Shown here in pieces: positions 1 through 7,824 of a stretch of DNA of 26,697 nt (positions are counted from its first letter, which is position 1; each line of letters begins with the position of its first letter). A program made the translations under genes and the position numbers. The notes beneath the pieces were generated by a model. It saw only the letters and a program-made list of their open reading frames with translations, ran no database searches and had not been told where the DNA came from. Source of the stretch: DASQGA01 sp035535315 (GTDB taxonomy: Bacteria > Actinomycetota > Thermoleophilia > Gaiellales > Gaiellaceae); assembly GCA_035535315.1 (NCBI GenBank), contig DATLQD010000141.1, positions 1 through 26,697 of the forward strand, given 5' to 3'.

Positions 1-1
1 G

Positions 2-436
2 CTGGGCGGCCTCGAGCTCGATCTGATCCCGGCGGAGATCACCTACGGGCTCGAGCGGCTTGCGCTCTTTCTCCAGAGCAAGCAGTCGGCATTCGAGCTG
101 GTGTGGGCGCCCGGCGTGACCTGGGGGGACGTCTACCGCGAGAACGAGCGGCAGTGGTCGGTCTACAACTTCGAGGAGGCTCCCGTCGACATCCTCACTC
201 GTCGCTTCGACGAGCACGAGGCCGAGTGCCGCCACCTCCTCGAACGGGAGCTTCTGATTCCGGCCTACGACCAGGTCCTCAAGTGCTCGCACGCGTTCAA
301 CCTGCTCGATGCGCGCGGGGCGATCTCTGTGACGGAGCGGGCCGGGTACATCGGGCGCGTCCGCACTCTCGCCCGGCGCGTCGCGCAGGCCTACCTCGAA
401 CAGCGACACCTGCCCCTTGAGCACGCTGCTGTTTGA
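2..436 (+). CDS. glyQ: Glycyl-tRNA synthetase alpha subunit, 3' part (5' truncated by window edge)
   Basis: This is the C-terminal 144 residues of the alpha chain of the heterotetrameric (alpha2beta2) bacterial glycyl-tRNA synthetase, which charges tRNA-Gly in the cytoplasm. The frame is open from base 2. The segment GGLELDLIPAEITYGLERLA is typical of the end of the GlyQ catalytic core, and the conserved stretch around WGDVYRENERQWSVYNFE follows. The C-terminal helical part (FNLLDARGAISVTER, then a basic helix) is also characteristic. The real start lies upstream of the window. The stop TGA at 434-436 overlaps the TTG start of glyS by 20 bp, so the two subunits are probably translationally coupled. 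Assignment is secure from the motifs and from glyS next door. Confidence 0.95.
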   Translation: MGGLELDLIPAEITYGLERLALFLQSKQSAFELVWAPGVTWGDVYRENERQWSVYNFEEAPVDILTRRFDEHEAECRHLLERELLIPAYDQVLKCSHAFNLLDARGAISVTERAGYIGRVRTLARRVAQAYLEQRHLPLEHAAV

Positions 437-2360
437 GATCGGCTGCGAGGAGCTCCCCGCGGAGTTCTGCAGCTGGGCCGAGGGAGAGCTTCACGACCGG
501 TGGCTCCCTGCCTTCGGGGGTGAAGGCAAGGTACTGGTCGGGCCCAGGCGGCTCGCCCTCCTAGTCGAGGGCTTCGAGTCGGACGCAGCGGGCGAGGAGA
601 AGCGAGGGCCCGGGGTGGGGATCGCCTTCAAGGACGGCAAGCCGACCAAGGCAGCGGAAGGGTTCGCTCGGGGGCTCGGCCTCAGTGTCGACGAGCTGGC
701 GGTCCGCGACGACTACGTCTGGGGTCGCCAGTCGGCCCCTCCGCTTGGCGAACGGCTCTGGCAGGTTGTGGGAGGCCTCGCGGCAGGGAAGACCATGGTT
801 TGGGACCGGAAGCTCGACATCCGTTTTCCGCGGCCAATCAGGTGGATGTGCGCGAAGCTCGACGGGGAGACGATCGACGTCGGCCCGGAAGCGATCCCCT
901 CGGGAGGCGTCTCCTACGGCCATCGCTTCCTCGCGGGCACCCTCGAGATTCCGGAGGCCGCGGCCTACGAGACGGTCCTGCGCGAAGCACAGGTCGAGCC
1001 CGACTCGGCTGAGCGTCGTCGACTGATCGTCGAGGGCCTCGACGCGACCGGCCAGTGGAGGGACCCGGCCAGGGTCCTGGACGAGGTGGTGTATCTCGTC
1101 GAGTCGCCGCTCGTTCTCGAAGGGAGCTTCGACGAGCGTTTCCTGGATCTGCCGGAGCGGGTGATCGTGACCGCGATGCAGTCCCACCAGCGCTACTTCC
1201 CGCTCGGAGGCGCGCACTTCGCCTTCGCCGCGAACGGCGGCGACCCCGACATCGTTCGGACCGGGAACGAGCGCGTGTTGGAGGGACGCCTCGACGATGC
1301 GCGGTTCTCGTACGAGCGGGACCTCCAGGTTGGGATCGAGGCCATGGCGACGCAGCTCGACTCGATCACGTTCCACGCGCGGGCAGGCACGTTCGCCGAC
1401 AAGGCCGTCAGGCTCCGTGAGCTCTGCGATCTCCTGGGGGGTGGCGAGGCCTCCGGAGAAGCTGCACGTTTGGCCAAGGCTGACCAGGCATCGACGATGG
1501 TGCACGAGTTTCCGGAGCTCGAAGGATTCATCGGAGGGGAGTACGCCCGCCTCGCCGGAGTGCCGGAGGGCGTGGCGGCAGCCATCGCGGAGCACTATCT
1601 GCCGGATCAGGCGGGCGGGCCGCTGCCGGAAACGGCAGCCGGACGGGTGCTTTCCGCGGCCGACAAGATCGACAACCTCACAGTCGCCTTCGCGCTCGGG
1701 GAGCGCCCGACGGGTTCGCGCGACCCCCATGGACTGCGCCGGGCGGCGATCGGGCTCTCCCGGCTGGCGGTTGACGGGGAGCTCGAGATCGACTTGGCGG
1801 GACTGGTCGCCCGAGACCTCGAGCTCCTGACGGAACAAGGCGCGGAGGTAACCGACGACGCCTCCGACGTGCCCGAGTTCGTGCTCGAGCGCCTCGAGGG
1901 ACTCCTCGACGTGCCGGTCGAGTTCGTGCGCGCGGCCAGGCGCTCGGCCCTGACCGAGCTTGGCGCCGTCGCGCGCCTGGCGCGGGCGCTGGCCGCGGAG
2001 GCAAGCTCGCAAGCTTTCGCCGATGCATACACGGCCTTCGACAGGGCGAACAGCCTTGCCGGCAAGGCGAGCGGGGCCGCGCCTGCGATCGATCCCGGCC
2101 TAGTCGCCGAGCCTGCGGAGCGGGCGCTCCTCGAGACGCTGGCGGAAGCCGGCCCCCGCATCGATGCCGCGGTGCAGGCGCGGGACTTCGGCGCGGCACT
2201 CGAAGCCGCGTCCGAGCTCGGCCCCCCAGTCGACCGGTTCTTCGACGAGGTGCACGTCATGGCCGAGGACGAGGCCATCCGGGCGAACCGCCTGCGTCTT
2301 CTCCTGGACGTCAGAGACGCGGTCGGCGCCCTCGGCGATCTCTCGCAGATCCCTCGCTAG
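417..2360 (+). CDS. glyS: Glycyl-tRNA synthetase beta subunit
   Basis: This is the beta subunit of bacterial glycyl-tRNA synthetase, the tRNA-recognition chain that works with GlyQ. At 647 aa it is slightly short for a family usually near 690 aa. The N-terminus MSTLLFEIGCEELPAEF is the family signature and fixes the start at the TTG at 417, inside the end of glyQ. A HEFPELEG-type HD-like region lies near residues 363-380. The C-terminal anticodon-binding (DALR-like) region ends with FFDEVHVMAEDEAIRANRL, which is nearly invariant in the family. The stop is TAG at 2358-2360. The gene is co-directional with ppsR, which starts 25 bp later. No truncation or frameshift is visible. Confidence 0.96.
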   Translation: MSTLLFEIGCEELPAEFCSWAEGELHDRWLPAFGGEGKVLVGPRRLALLVEGFESDAAGEEKRGPGVGIAFKDGKPTKAAEGFARGLGLSVDELAVRDDYVWGRQSAPPLGERLWQVVGGLAAGKTMVWDRKLDIRFPRPIRWMCAKLDGETIDVGPEAIPSGGVSYGHRFLAGTLEIPEAAAYETVLREAQVEPDSAERRRLIVEGLDATGQWRDPARVLDEVVYLVESPLVLEGSFDERFLDLPERVIVTAMQSHQRYFPLGGAHFAFAANGGDPDIVRTGNERVLEGRLDDARFSYERDLQVGIEAMATQLDSITFHARAGTFADKAVRLRELCDLLGGGEASGEAARLAKADQASTMVHEFPELEGFIGGEYARLAGVPEGVAAAIAEHYLPDQAGGPLPETAAGRVLSAADKIDNLTVAFALGERPTGSRDPHGLRRAAIGLSRLAVDGELEIDLAGLVARDLELLTEQGAEVTDDASDVPEFVLERLEGLLDVPVEFVRAARRSALTELGAVARLARALAAEASSQAFADAYTAFDRANSLAGKASGAAPAIDPGLVAEPAERALLETLAEAGPRIDAAVQARDFGAALEAASELGPPVDRFFDEVHVMAEDEAIRANRLRLLLDVRDAVGALGDLSQIPR

Positions 2361-2372
2361 AGAAACTAGGAT

Positions 2373-2378
2373 TAGGGT
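2373..2378 (+). promoter_or_regulatory. Candidate -10 element for ppsR (TAGGGT)
   Basis: TAGGGT is followed by exactly 7 nt and then the GTG start of ppsR at 2386. A second TANNNT hexamer, TAGGAT, lies just upstream at 2367-2372. No Shine-Dalgarno sequence is present. The spacing fits transcription starting at or next to the GTG, that is a leaderless mRNA. No clear -35 is seen. The same geometry recurs at several starts in this window. Confidence 0.4.
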
Positions 2379-2385
2379 CCCCGGC

Positions 2386-3207
2386 GTGACCGACACCGTC
2401 GAGCTCCACGTCATCTCCGACGCCACCGGCGAGACCGCCACCCGGGTCGTCCAGGCAGTCGAGCGGCAGTTCCCCGACCTGACCATCGAGGTCGTCCGCC
2501 ATCCAAGGATCACGAGCGCCGACGACGTGCATCTCGCCGCGGCCCGGGCCCGTGGGCGCCGTGCGGTCGTCGTCTACACGCTGGTGGAGACCGGGTACCG
2601 GGAGCTCATGCGGATGCTCTGCCGCCGCTACAAGCTCCATTACTGTGATTTGCTCGGCCACCCGATCGAGGCCGTGGCCAAGGTCTCGGGCCTGCCCGCG
2701 AAGATGGAGCCGGGCGCACCGCAGAAGCTCGACTCGAGCTACTTCAAACGGATGGCCGCGATCGAGTTCGCCGTTCGCTACGACGACGGGGCCGGCGCCC
2801 ACGGTCTGAAGGATGCGGACATCGTCCTGGTCGGGGTCTCCAGGAGCTCGAAGACGCCGCTCTCCATCTACCTCGGATACCTAGGCTACAAGGCCGCGAA
2901 CGTCCCGATCGTCAAGGGAATTGACCCGCCGAAGGAGCTCTGGGACGTGGAGCGGGGTCGCGTGGTCGGCCTCACGATCGGAGCAGAGACCCTGGCCGAG
3001 ATCCGGGTCGAGCGTGTCCGCCACATGCGCGGCCGGAAGGCAAAGTATGCGGCACTCGCCGATGTCTACGACGAGCTCGAGTACGCGGAGGAGATCCACA
3101 AGCGGCTCGGCTGTCCCATCATCGAAGTCTCGAACCTCGCGATCGAGGAGACGGCGCATCGAATCATCAGAATCGTGCAGGAGCGCGCCATGGCAGCCCC
3201 CGTATGA
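2386..3207 (+). CDS. ppsR: Pyruvate, phosphate dikinase regulatory protein (bifunctional Ser/Thr kinase/phosphorylase, DUF299)
   Basis: This is a 273-aa member of the DUF299/PpsR family. These proteins inactivate pyruvate phosphate dikinase (or PEP synthase) by ADP-dependent phosphorylation of a Thr near the catalytic His, and reactivate it by Pi-dependent dephosphorylation. The N-terminus ELHVISDATGETATRVV matches the family, as does the P-loop GVSRSSKT at residues 150-157 followed by PLSIYLGYLGYKAANVP. The frame is open further upstream inside glyS, but homology begins at the GTG at 2386 (MTDTVELHVISD) and the resulting length is the normal ~270 aa. The target enzyme ppdK follows after one small gene, which favours PPDK rather than PEP synthase as substrate. 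A TANNNT hexamer 7 nt upstream suggests its own leaderless promoter. Confidence 0.94.
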   Translation: MTDTVELHVISDATGETATRVVQAVERQFPDLTIEVVRHPRITSADDVHLAAARARGRRAVVVYTLVETGYRELMRMLCRRYKLHYCDLLGHPIEAVAKVSGLPAKMEPGAPQKLDSSYFKRMAAIEFAVRYDDGAGAHGLKDADIVLVGVSRSSKTPLSIYLGYLGYKAANVPIVKGIDPPKELWDVERGRVVGLTIGAETLAEIRVERVRHMRGRKAKYAALADVYDELEYAEEIHKRLGCPIIEVSNLAIEETAHRIIRIVQERAMAAPV

Positions 3208-3235
3208 GCGTCCCTCGCCTCCGGCTCGCTCCCCT

Positions 3236-3343
3236 GGGGAAAACTATGTTTCCCCCACGAGCCCCCTACTTACAGCCCAACGTGAAGGAACCGCCCGGTT
3301 CCCCCACACCCCCTCCACACGCTCAGAGGCCAAAGGTTGGCCT
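3236..3343 (+). promoter_or_regulatory. Spacer with three perfect inverted repeats (candidate structured leader)
   Basis: The 136-bp gap between ppsR and the small membrane gene contains three perfect inverted repeats. Hairpin A is at 3236-3255 (7-bp stem GGGGAAA/TTTCCCC, loop ACTATG). Hairpin B is at 3287-3302 (GGAACC-GCCC-GGTTCC). Hairpin C is at 3327-3343 (AGGCCAA-AGG-TTGGCCT) and directly abuts the ATG at 3344. The 3' arms of A and B both run into TTCCCCCAC (3250-3258 and 3299-3307) and then a CCCCCT tract, so A and B look like diverged copies of one element. None has the T-tract of a standard intrinsic terminator. TATGTT at 3245-3250 could be a -10 element. Function is unknown; a cis-acting RNA or a protein operator are both possible. 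Confidence 0.45.
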
Positions 3344-3535
3344 ATGAGCGGGGGAGGGATACCTCCGCCCGCTGGCCCGAAGCCGCCCGTTCCATGGTTT
3401 TACTGGCCCTTCTGGGGCGTGCTCCTCGCGCTTGGCCTCTTCGTCTTCTACGTGATCCTGACGCCGGTCTGGATGGGGATCCGCGTGGTCGCGTGGCTCT
3501 CTGAGCGCGGCAGGAACCCGGAGCCTCCCGCTTAG
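3344..3535 (+). CDS. Small single-pass membrane protein, function unknown
   Basis: This is a 63-aa peptide starting MSGGGIPPPAGPKPPVPWFY. It has a Pro/Gly-rich N-terminal segment, one strong hydrophobic helix at about residues 19-46 (rich in Trp, Phe, Leu and Val), and a short polar, Arg-containing tail (SERGRNPEPPA). I do not recognise a family. The frame stays open upstream, but the ATG at 3344 gives a compact protein with no low-complexity extension. Hairpin C ends at the base before this ATG and carries the only AGG nearby in its loop, so translation could be structure-sensitive. It lies between ppsR and ppdK, 34 bp before the ppdK ATG, and is probably co-transcribed with it. A membrane-related role near PEP/pyruvate interconversion would be speculation. 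Confidence 0.6.
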   Translation: MSGGGIPPPAGPKPPVPWFYWPFWGVLLALGLFVFYVILTPVWMGIRVVAWLSERGRNPEPPA

Positions 3536-3569
3536 CACCTTCCCGAGTGTGGAAAGATCCCGAGCGCCC

Positions 3570-6185
3570 ATGACACGCTATGTCTACGACTTCGCCGAGG
3601 GCGCGGACCTCGGTCGCGAGCTGCTTGGTGGGAAGGGAGCAGGCCTTGCCGAGATGACGACGCTCGGCATCCCCGTTCCGGCCGGCTTCACGGTCACGAC
3701 GCAGGCGTGCGTCGAGTACATGCAGGCCGGCAAGGAGCTTCCCGCAGGGCTCGGGGATGAGATCGAGCAGCACCTAGCGCGCCTCGAGGAGACCACCGGC
3801 AAGCGCCTCGGCGACCGGGGCGACCCGCTGCTCGTCTCAGTTCGCTCGGGCGCCGCCGTCTCGATGCCCGGGATGATGGACACGATCCTGAATCTCGGCC
3901 TGAACGACGAGGCAGTCGAGGGCCTAGCCGCCACGACCGGGAACGCGCGCTTCGCCTACGACGCGTACCGGAGACTTCTCCAGATGTACGGTGAGGTCGT
4001 CGACGGCGTGTCGGCCCAGGACTTCGAGGGAGCGCTGACTGCGCTCAAGGATGCGGGCGGTGTGCGCCAGGACGTCGACCTTTCCGCAGACGACCTGCGA
4101 GAGCTCGTGGGGCGCTTCAAGGAGATCTACCGGGACGGCACGGGTCGCGACTTTCCGCAGGAGCCCCGAGAGCAGCTGGAGCGGGCGATCCGCGCCGTCT
4201 TCGACTCCTGGGAGACCCCGCGGGCGCAGGTGTACCGGCGCGCTAACGACATCCCCGACGACCTCGGGACGGCCGTGAACATCGTCCAGATGGTGTTCGG
4301 GAACAAGGGCGACCAATCCGGCACCGGTGTCTGCTTCACCCGCGACCCCTCGACCGGCGAGCCCGGCCTCTGGGGCGAGTTCCTGACGAACGCCCAGGGC
4401 GAGGACGTCGTGGCTGGGATCCGCACCCCCGAGCCGCTCGCCCGGATGAAGGACGCTCTCCCTGAGGCATTCTCCGAGCTCACGGAGACGACCCGGCGCC
4501 TCGAGGAGCACTACCGCGAGATGCAGGACATCGAGTTCACCGTCGAGGAGGGCTCCCTCTACATCCTCCAGACCCGGGCGGGCAAGCGAACGGCGCCCGC
4601 TGCGCTCCGCATCGCCGTCGCCATGGTCGACGAAGACCTCATCTCCCGAGAGGAGGCGGTGACACGGATCGAGGCGGCACAGCTCGACAAGCTCCTGCAT
4701 CCCATGATCGACCCGGCGGCCGATTACGAGGTCGTAGCGAAGGGTTTGAACGCATCGCCCGGGGCCGCGACCGGGAAGATCGTGCTGGACGCGGACGATG
4801 CGGAGGCCCGAGGGCGGTCCGGGGAGGACGTCATCCTCGTCCGCTGGGAGACGACCCCGGACGACATCCACGGGATCATGCAGGCGCGCGGGGTCCTGAC
4901 GGCACAGGGCGGCATGACCTCGCACGCCGCTGTCGTCGCACGGGGAATGGGCAAGCCGTGCGTCGCAGGCTGCGAAGGGCTCGCTATCGATCAGGCCGGG
5001 AAGCGGATCAAGGTCGGGGGCCAGGAGCTCCGTGAGGGCGACCTGCTCACGATCAACGGCGGGACCGGCGAGGTGATCATCGGCGAAGTGCCGCTCGTGC
5101 CTCCCAAGATCGACGAGAACTTCGAGACCGTCCTTGGCTGGGCCGACGAGATCCGCCGGCTGAAGGTGCGCGCGAACGCGGACACGCCGGCCGACGCTGT
5201 GAAGGCGCGTGAGTTCGGCGCCCAGGGAATCGGTCTCTGCCGGACCGAGCACATGTTCATGGCCGAGGAGCGCCTCCCGCTTGTCCGGAAGATGATCATG
5301 GCGCGGGGTGAAGAGGAGCGCCGGAGCGTCCTGGCCGAGCTCCTGCCGTTCCAGCAGGAGGACTTCGAGGGAATCTTCGAGGCCATGGCCGGGCTCCCGG
5401 TCACGATCCGCCTCCTCGACCCGCCTCTGCACGAGTTCCTGCCGCCTCTGGATGAGGCGGAATCCGACGAGATGCGCCGGCGGATCCGCGCCCTGCACGA
5501 GGAGAACCCCATGCTCGGGTCGCGTGGCTGCCGCCTCGGGCTCATGTACCCGGAGATCTACGCGATGCAGGTTCAGGCCATCGTCCGGGCTGCCCTGGCG
5601 GTCGAGGCGCGGACCGGCGAGCCCCCGCTCGTCGAGATCATGCACCCGCTCGTGGGCTTCGCCGAAGAGCTTCGGCGGCTCCGCGAGTTGACGCTCGACG
5701 CCGCCTCGGCCGAGATGGACCAGGCCGAGCGGCAGATCGACTACCTGGTCGGAACGATGATCGAGGTGCCTCGCGCGTGCGTGCGGGCGGACGAGATCGC
5801 TGTCCATGCGGATTTTTTCAGCTTCGGGACGAACGACTTGACACAGACGACGCTCGCCTTCTCCCGCGACGACGCGGAAGGCAAGTTCCTCACTCACTAC
5901 CTCGAAGAGGGCGTCCTCAGGCAGAACCCCTTCGAGACCCTGGACGAGAGCGGGGTGGGGGACTTGATGACGATCGCGATCGACCGGGCGCGAGCGGTAA
6001 AGCCCGACCTGAAGCTCGGGATCTGCGGCGAACACGGGGGCGACCCGAAGTCGGTCGCCTTCTGCCATCGCCTCGGGCTGGACTACGTCTCCTGCTCGCC
6101 GTATCGCGTTCCCCTTGCCCGCCTGGCCGCAGCCCAGGCCGCGCTGGCGGAGCAAGGCGTCGAGACGGTCGCCGTCGGCGGCTAG
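3570..6185 (+). CDS. ppdK: Pyruvate, phosphate dikinase
   Basis: This enzyme interconverts pyruvate + ATP + Pi with PEP + AMP + PPi, at the glycolysis/gluconeogenesis node. The 871-aa length is standard. The N-terminal ATP-grasp domain begins MTRYVYDFAEGADLG with LLGGKGAGLAEMT. The central swivelling domain carries GGMTSHAAVVARGMGKPC, with phospho-carrier His452 (codon 4923-4925) and regulatory Thr450 (4917-4919). The C-terminal PEP/pyruvate barrel has FGTNDLTQTTLAFSRDD and GICGEHGGDPKS with catalytic Cys819. I chose the ATG at 3570 because family N-termini begin there; an in-frame GTG at 3549 would add seven residues. With the regulator ppsR upstream, this is a complete regulator-target module. 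The stop TAG lies 2 bp from the stop of the convergent rhomboid gene. Confidence 0.96.
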   Translation: MTRYVYDFAEGADLGRELLGGKGAGLAEMTTLGIPVPAGFTVTTQACVEYMQAGKELPAGLGDEIEQHLARLEETTGKRLGDRGDPLLVSVRSGAAVSMPGMMDTILNLGLNDEAVEGLAATTGNARFAYDAYRRLLQMYGEVVDGVSAQDFEGALTALKDAGGVRQDVDLSADDLRELVGRFKEIYRDGTGRDFPQEPREQLERAIRAVFDSWETPRAQVYRRANDIPDDLGTAVNIVQMVFGNKGDQSGTGVCFTRDPSTGEPGLWGEFLTNAQGEDVVAGIRTPEPLARMKDALPEAFSELTETTRRLEEHYREMQDIEFTVEEGSLYILQTRAGKRTAPAALRIAVAMVDEDLISREEAVTRIEAAQLDKLLHPMIDPAADYEVVAKGLNASPGAATGKIVLDADDAEARGRSGEDVILVRWETTPDDIHGIMQARGVLTAQGGMTSHAAVVARGMGKPCVAGCEGLAIDQAGKRIKVGGQELREGDLLTINGGTGEVIIGEVPLVPPKIDENFETVLGWADEIRRLKVRANADTPADAVKAREFGAQGIGLCRTEHMFMAEERLPLVRKMIMARGEEERRSVLAELLPFQQEDFEGIFEAMAGLPVTIRLLDPPLHEFLPPLDEAESDEMRRRIRALHEENPMLGSRGCRLGLMYPEIYAMQVQAIVRAALAVEARTGEPPLVEIMHPLVGFAEELRRLRELTLDAASAEMDQAERQIDYLVGTMIEVPRACVRADEIAVHADFFSFGTNDLTQTTLAFSRDDAEGKFLTHYLEEGVLRQNPFETLDESGVGDLMTIAIDRARAVKPDLKLGICGEHGGDPKSVAFCHRLGLDYVSCSPYRVPLARLAAAQAALAEQGVETVAVGG

Positions 6186-6187
6186 CC

Positions 6188-7051
6188 CTAGGCGTAGCCG
6201 CGGACACGCGCCCAGGAAATGGCGACGCTGAGCACGCCGACACCCACGAGACCGCCGATCGTCGTTGCGTCGATGCGCCCGTAGACCGCGTGTCCGCGGC
6301 CGAAGCGCGAGAGCGCGAGCATGGCGAGCATGCCGCCGAGAAGGCCGCCGATGTGGCCCCCGATCGAGACGTTGCTCAGGACGAAGCTGAAGACGAGGTT
6401 GAAGGCGACGACGAGCAGCGCGCTGCCGCCGAAGACCTGGATCTGATTCCGCTCGAGGACGAGGCCGGCGCCCAGGACGCCGAAGACCGCTCCCGAGGCA
6501 CCGATCGTGGCCACGTCGGGGCTGACAACCAGCGAGCCCGCAGAGCCTGCAAGGATCGACACCAGGAAGATGCCGATGAAGCGGCCGCGTCCGAGGAGCA
6601 TCTCGAGCGGCCCGCCGAACCACCAGAGCATCAAGACGTTGAAGAGCAGGTGGAGCGGGCTCCCGTGCAGGAAAGCCGAGGTAACGAGGCGCCACCATTC
6701 GCCCTGGGCGACCGCCGGCCCGAACAGGGCGCCCTTCACGAAGAGCGAGCCGCCGAGCTCGTTGATGCCGCCAGACTGCCCGATCTGGGCCACGTAGACG
6801 ATCACCATCAGGCCGATCAGCGCCTTCGTCACCACAGGTCCCTGTAGCGCTCCCGCCTTCGACCGCACGCGCCTTGCAGTCTTCTTCGCTCCGGTGGGCT
6901 GGCCGGCGCACTCGGGGCACTTGATCCCGACCGAGGCGAACACCATGCAGTCGGTGCAAATCGGCCGCCCGCAACTCGAGCAGGAGACTGCGGTCTCGTT
7001 CCGCGGGTGCCGGTAGCAGACCATCGCCTGCGTCTGTTCTTGGGCTTCCAC
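6188..7051 (-). CDS. Rhomboid family intramembrane serine protease with N-terminal zinc-ribbon
   Basis: This is a 287-aa membrane protein. The N-terminal ~45 residues hold Cys/His pairs (CYRHP, CSSCGRPIC, CPECAG) forming a B-box-like zinc ribbon. Six or so hydrophobic helices of a rhomboid domain follow. The catalytic pair is visible: Ser186 in GASGAVFG and His233 in GGHIGGLLGG. The HGSPLHLLFNVLMLWWFG segment of helix 2 with its conserved His/Asn is also present. Rhomboids cleave transmembrane substrates within the membrane; the substrate is unknown. I chose the GTG at 7051 because a TAGGAT hexamer sits 10 nt upstream; the ATG at 7024 (278 aa) is the alternative. Divergent from comB, convergent with ppdK. 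Confidence 0.9.
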   Translation of the reverse strand: MEAQEQTQAMVCYRHPRNETAVSCSSCGRPICTDCMVFASVGIKCPECAGQPTGAKKTARRVRSKAGALQGPVVTKALIGLMVIVYVAQIGQSGGINELGGSLFVKGALFGPAVAQGEWWRLVTSAFLHGSPLHLLFNVLMLWWFGGPLEMLLGRGRFIGIFLVSILAGSAGSLVVSPDVATIGASGAVFGVLGAGLVLERNQIQVFGGSALLVVAFNLVFSFVLSNVSIGGHIGGLLGGMLAMLALSRFGRGHAVYGRIDATTIGGLVGVGVLSVAISWARVRGYA

Positions 7052-7061
7052 GAGACCTGCA

Positions 7062-7067
7062 ATCCTA
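7062..7067 (-). promoter_or_regulatory. Candidate -10 element for the rhomboid gene (TAGGAT)
   Basis: On the minus strand TAGGAT is followed by 10 nt and then the GTG at 7051. The 40-bp gap to comB must hold both divergent promoters. No Shine-Dalgarno sequence is evident. Confidence 0.35.
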
Positions 7068-7078
7068 GTTAAGGTCGG

Positions 7079-7084
7079 TAAGGT
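7079..7084 (+). promoter_or_regulatory. Candidate -10 element for comB (TAAGGT)
   Basis: TAAGGT is followed by exactly 7 nt and then the GTG start at 7092. This is the expected geometry of a leaderless promoter. The heptamer TAAGGTC occurs twice in the gap (7070-7076 and 7079-7085). Confidence 0.4.
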
Positions 7085-7091
7085 CACGGCC

Positions 7092-7787
7092 GTGCGAGTC
7101 CACGTCGCATTCACGCCTGCGGAGTCGGCCGAGGCTCCCACGGGGATCGTGATCGACGTTCTTCGAGCCACCTCGACGATCGTGCAGGCGCTCTCATCCG
7201 GGTACCGGCGGGTGCTCTGCTGCGCGGAGGTCGAAGCGGCCGAGCGGATCCGGGAGGCCGATCCGAGCGGCGTCGTCCTGGCGGGGGAGCGGAAGTGCGT
7301 TCGGATCCCGGGATTCGACCTGGGGAATTCGCCACGGGAGTTCCTCGAGCCGGAGGGCGAGACGCTCGTCCTGACGACTACGAACGGCACCAGGGCGCTG
7401 GTGACCGCTGTGTCCCGCTGCGACCGGGTCTTCGCAGGGTGCCTCATGAACCTCGAGGGAGTGCTCGCGGTAGCGCGGGAAGCGGACGAGGACGTGGCGA
7501 TCTTCTGCGCGGGCGTCGCAGGCGAGTTCGCCATGGACGACGCGTACTGCGCCGGGCGTATCGCCGAGCGGTTGGCGGGCGACGCGAGCGACGCGGCGCA
7601 GGCCGCAATCCGCATTGCAGGCTCCTTCGGCACCCCGGAGGACGGTCTTCGGGCAAGCCAGAGCGCCCGGAACCTCCTGGCCGCCGGCCTCGAGGAGGAC
7701 ATCGCCTGGTGCGCGCGCGAGAGCGTCCTTCCCGGCGTTCCACGTCTTACGCAGATGCTCGGCGAGGCCGTGGAGCTCATGGACTGA
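7092..7787 (+). CDS. comB: 2-phosphosulfolactate phosphatase family protein (ComB-like)
   Basis: This 231-aa protein belongs to the ComB family, Mg-dependent phosphatases that release phosphate from 2-phosphosulfolactate in coenzyme M biosynthesis of methanogens. Family motifs run through the whole length: VIDVLRATSTIVQAL near residue 20, an AGER segment, GNSPREF, TTNGTRAL, then FCAGVAGEFAMDDAYCAG. Many bacteria that do not make coenzyme M carry ComB homologues, so the true substrate here is uncertain. The start at GTG 7092 is supported by the family N-terminus (MRVHVAFTPAE) and the hexamer 7 nt upstream. No other coenzyme M gene is in the window. The gene ends 37 bp before the stop of the convergent lipoprotein gene. 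Confidence 0.88.
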   Translation: MRVHVAFTPAESAEAPTGIVIDVLRATSTIVQALSSGYRRVLCCAEVEAAERIREADPSGVVLAGERKCVRIPGFDLGNSPREFLEPEGETLVLTTTNGTRALVTAVSRCDRVFAGCLMNLEGVLAVAREADEDVAIFCAGVAGEFAMDDAYCAGRIAERLAGDASDAAQAAIRIAGSFGTPEDGLRASQSARNLLAAGLEEDIAWCARESVLPGVPRLTQMLGEAVELMD

Positions 7788-7824
7788 GCTCCCGCCCGCG
7801 CACGGCTATTCGGACAACCGGCTA

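Noticed and set aside
3287..3302. GGAACC-GCCC-GGTTCC as a LexA box
   Set aside because: The half-sites GAAC and GTTC are 6 nt apart here rather than 4, so it does not fit the operator seen twice before imuB.
3549..3569. GTG at 3549 as the ppdK start
   Set aside because: It adds seven residues (MERSRAP) outside the family N-terminus; ATG 3570 gives the usual beginning, although 3549 cannot be fully excluded.
3924..6974. Very long minus-strand open frame (over 1000 codons) opposite ppdK
   Set aside because: It is the antisense shadow of a GC-rich gene: its translation is Arg/Leu/Asp-rich without motifs, while the plus strand encodes unmistakable PPDK.
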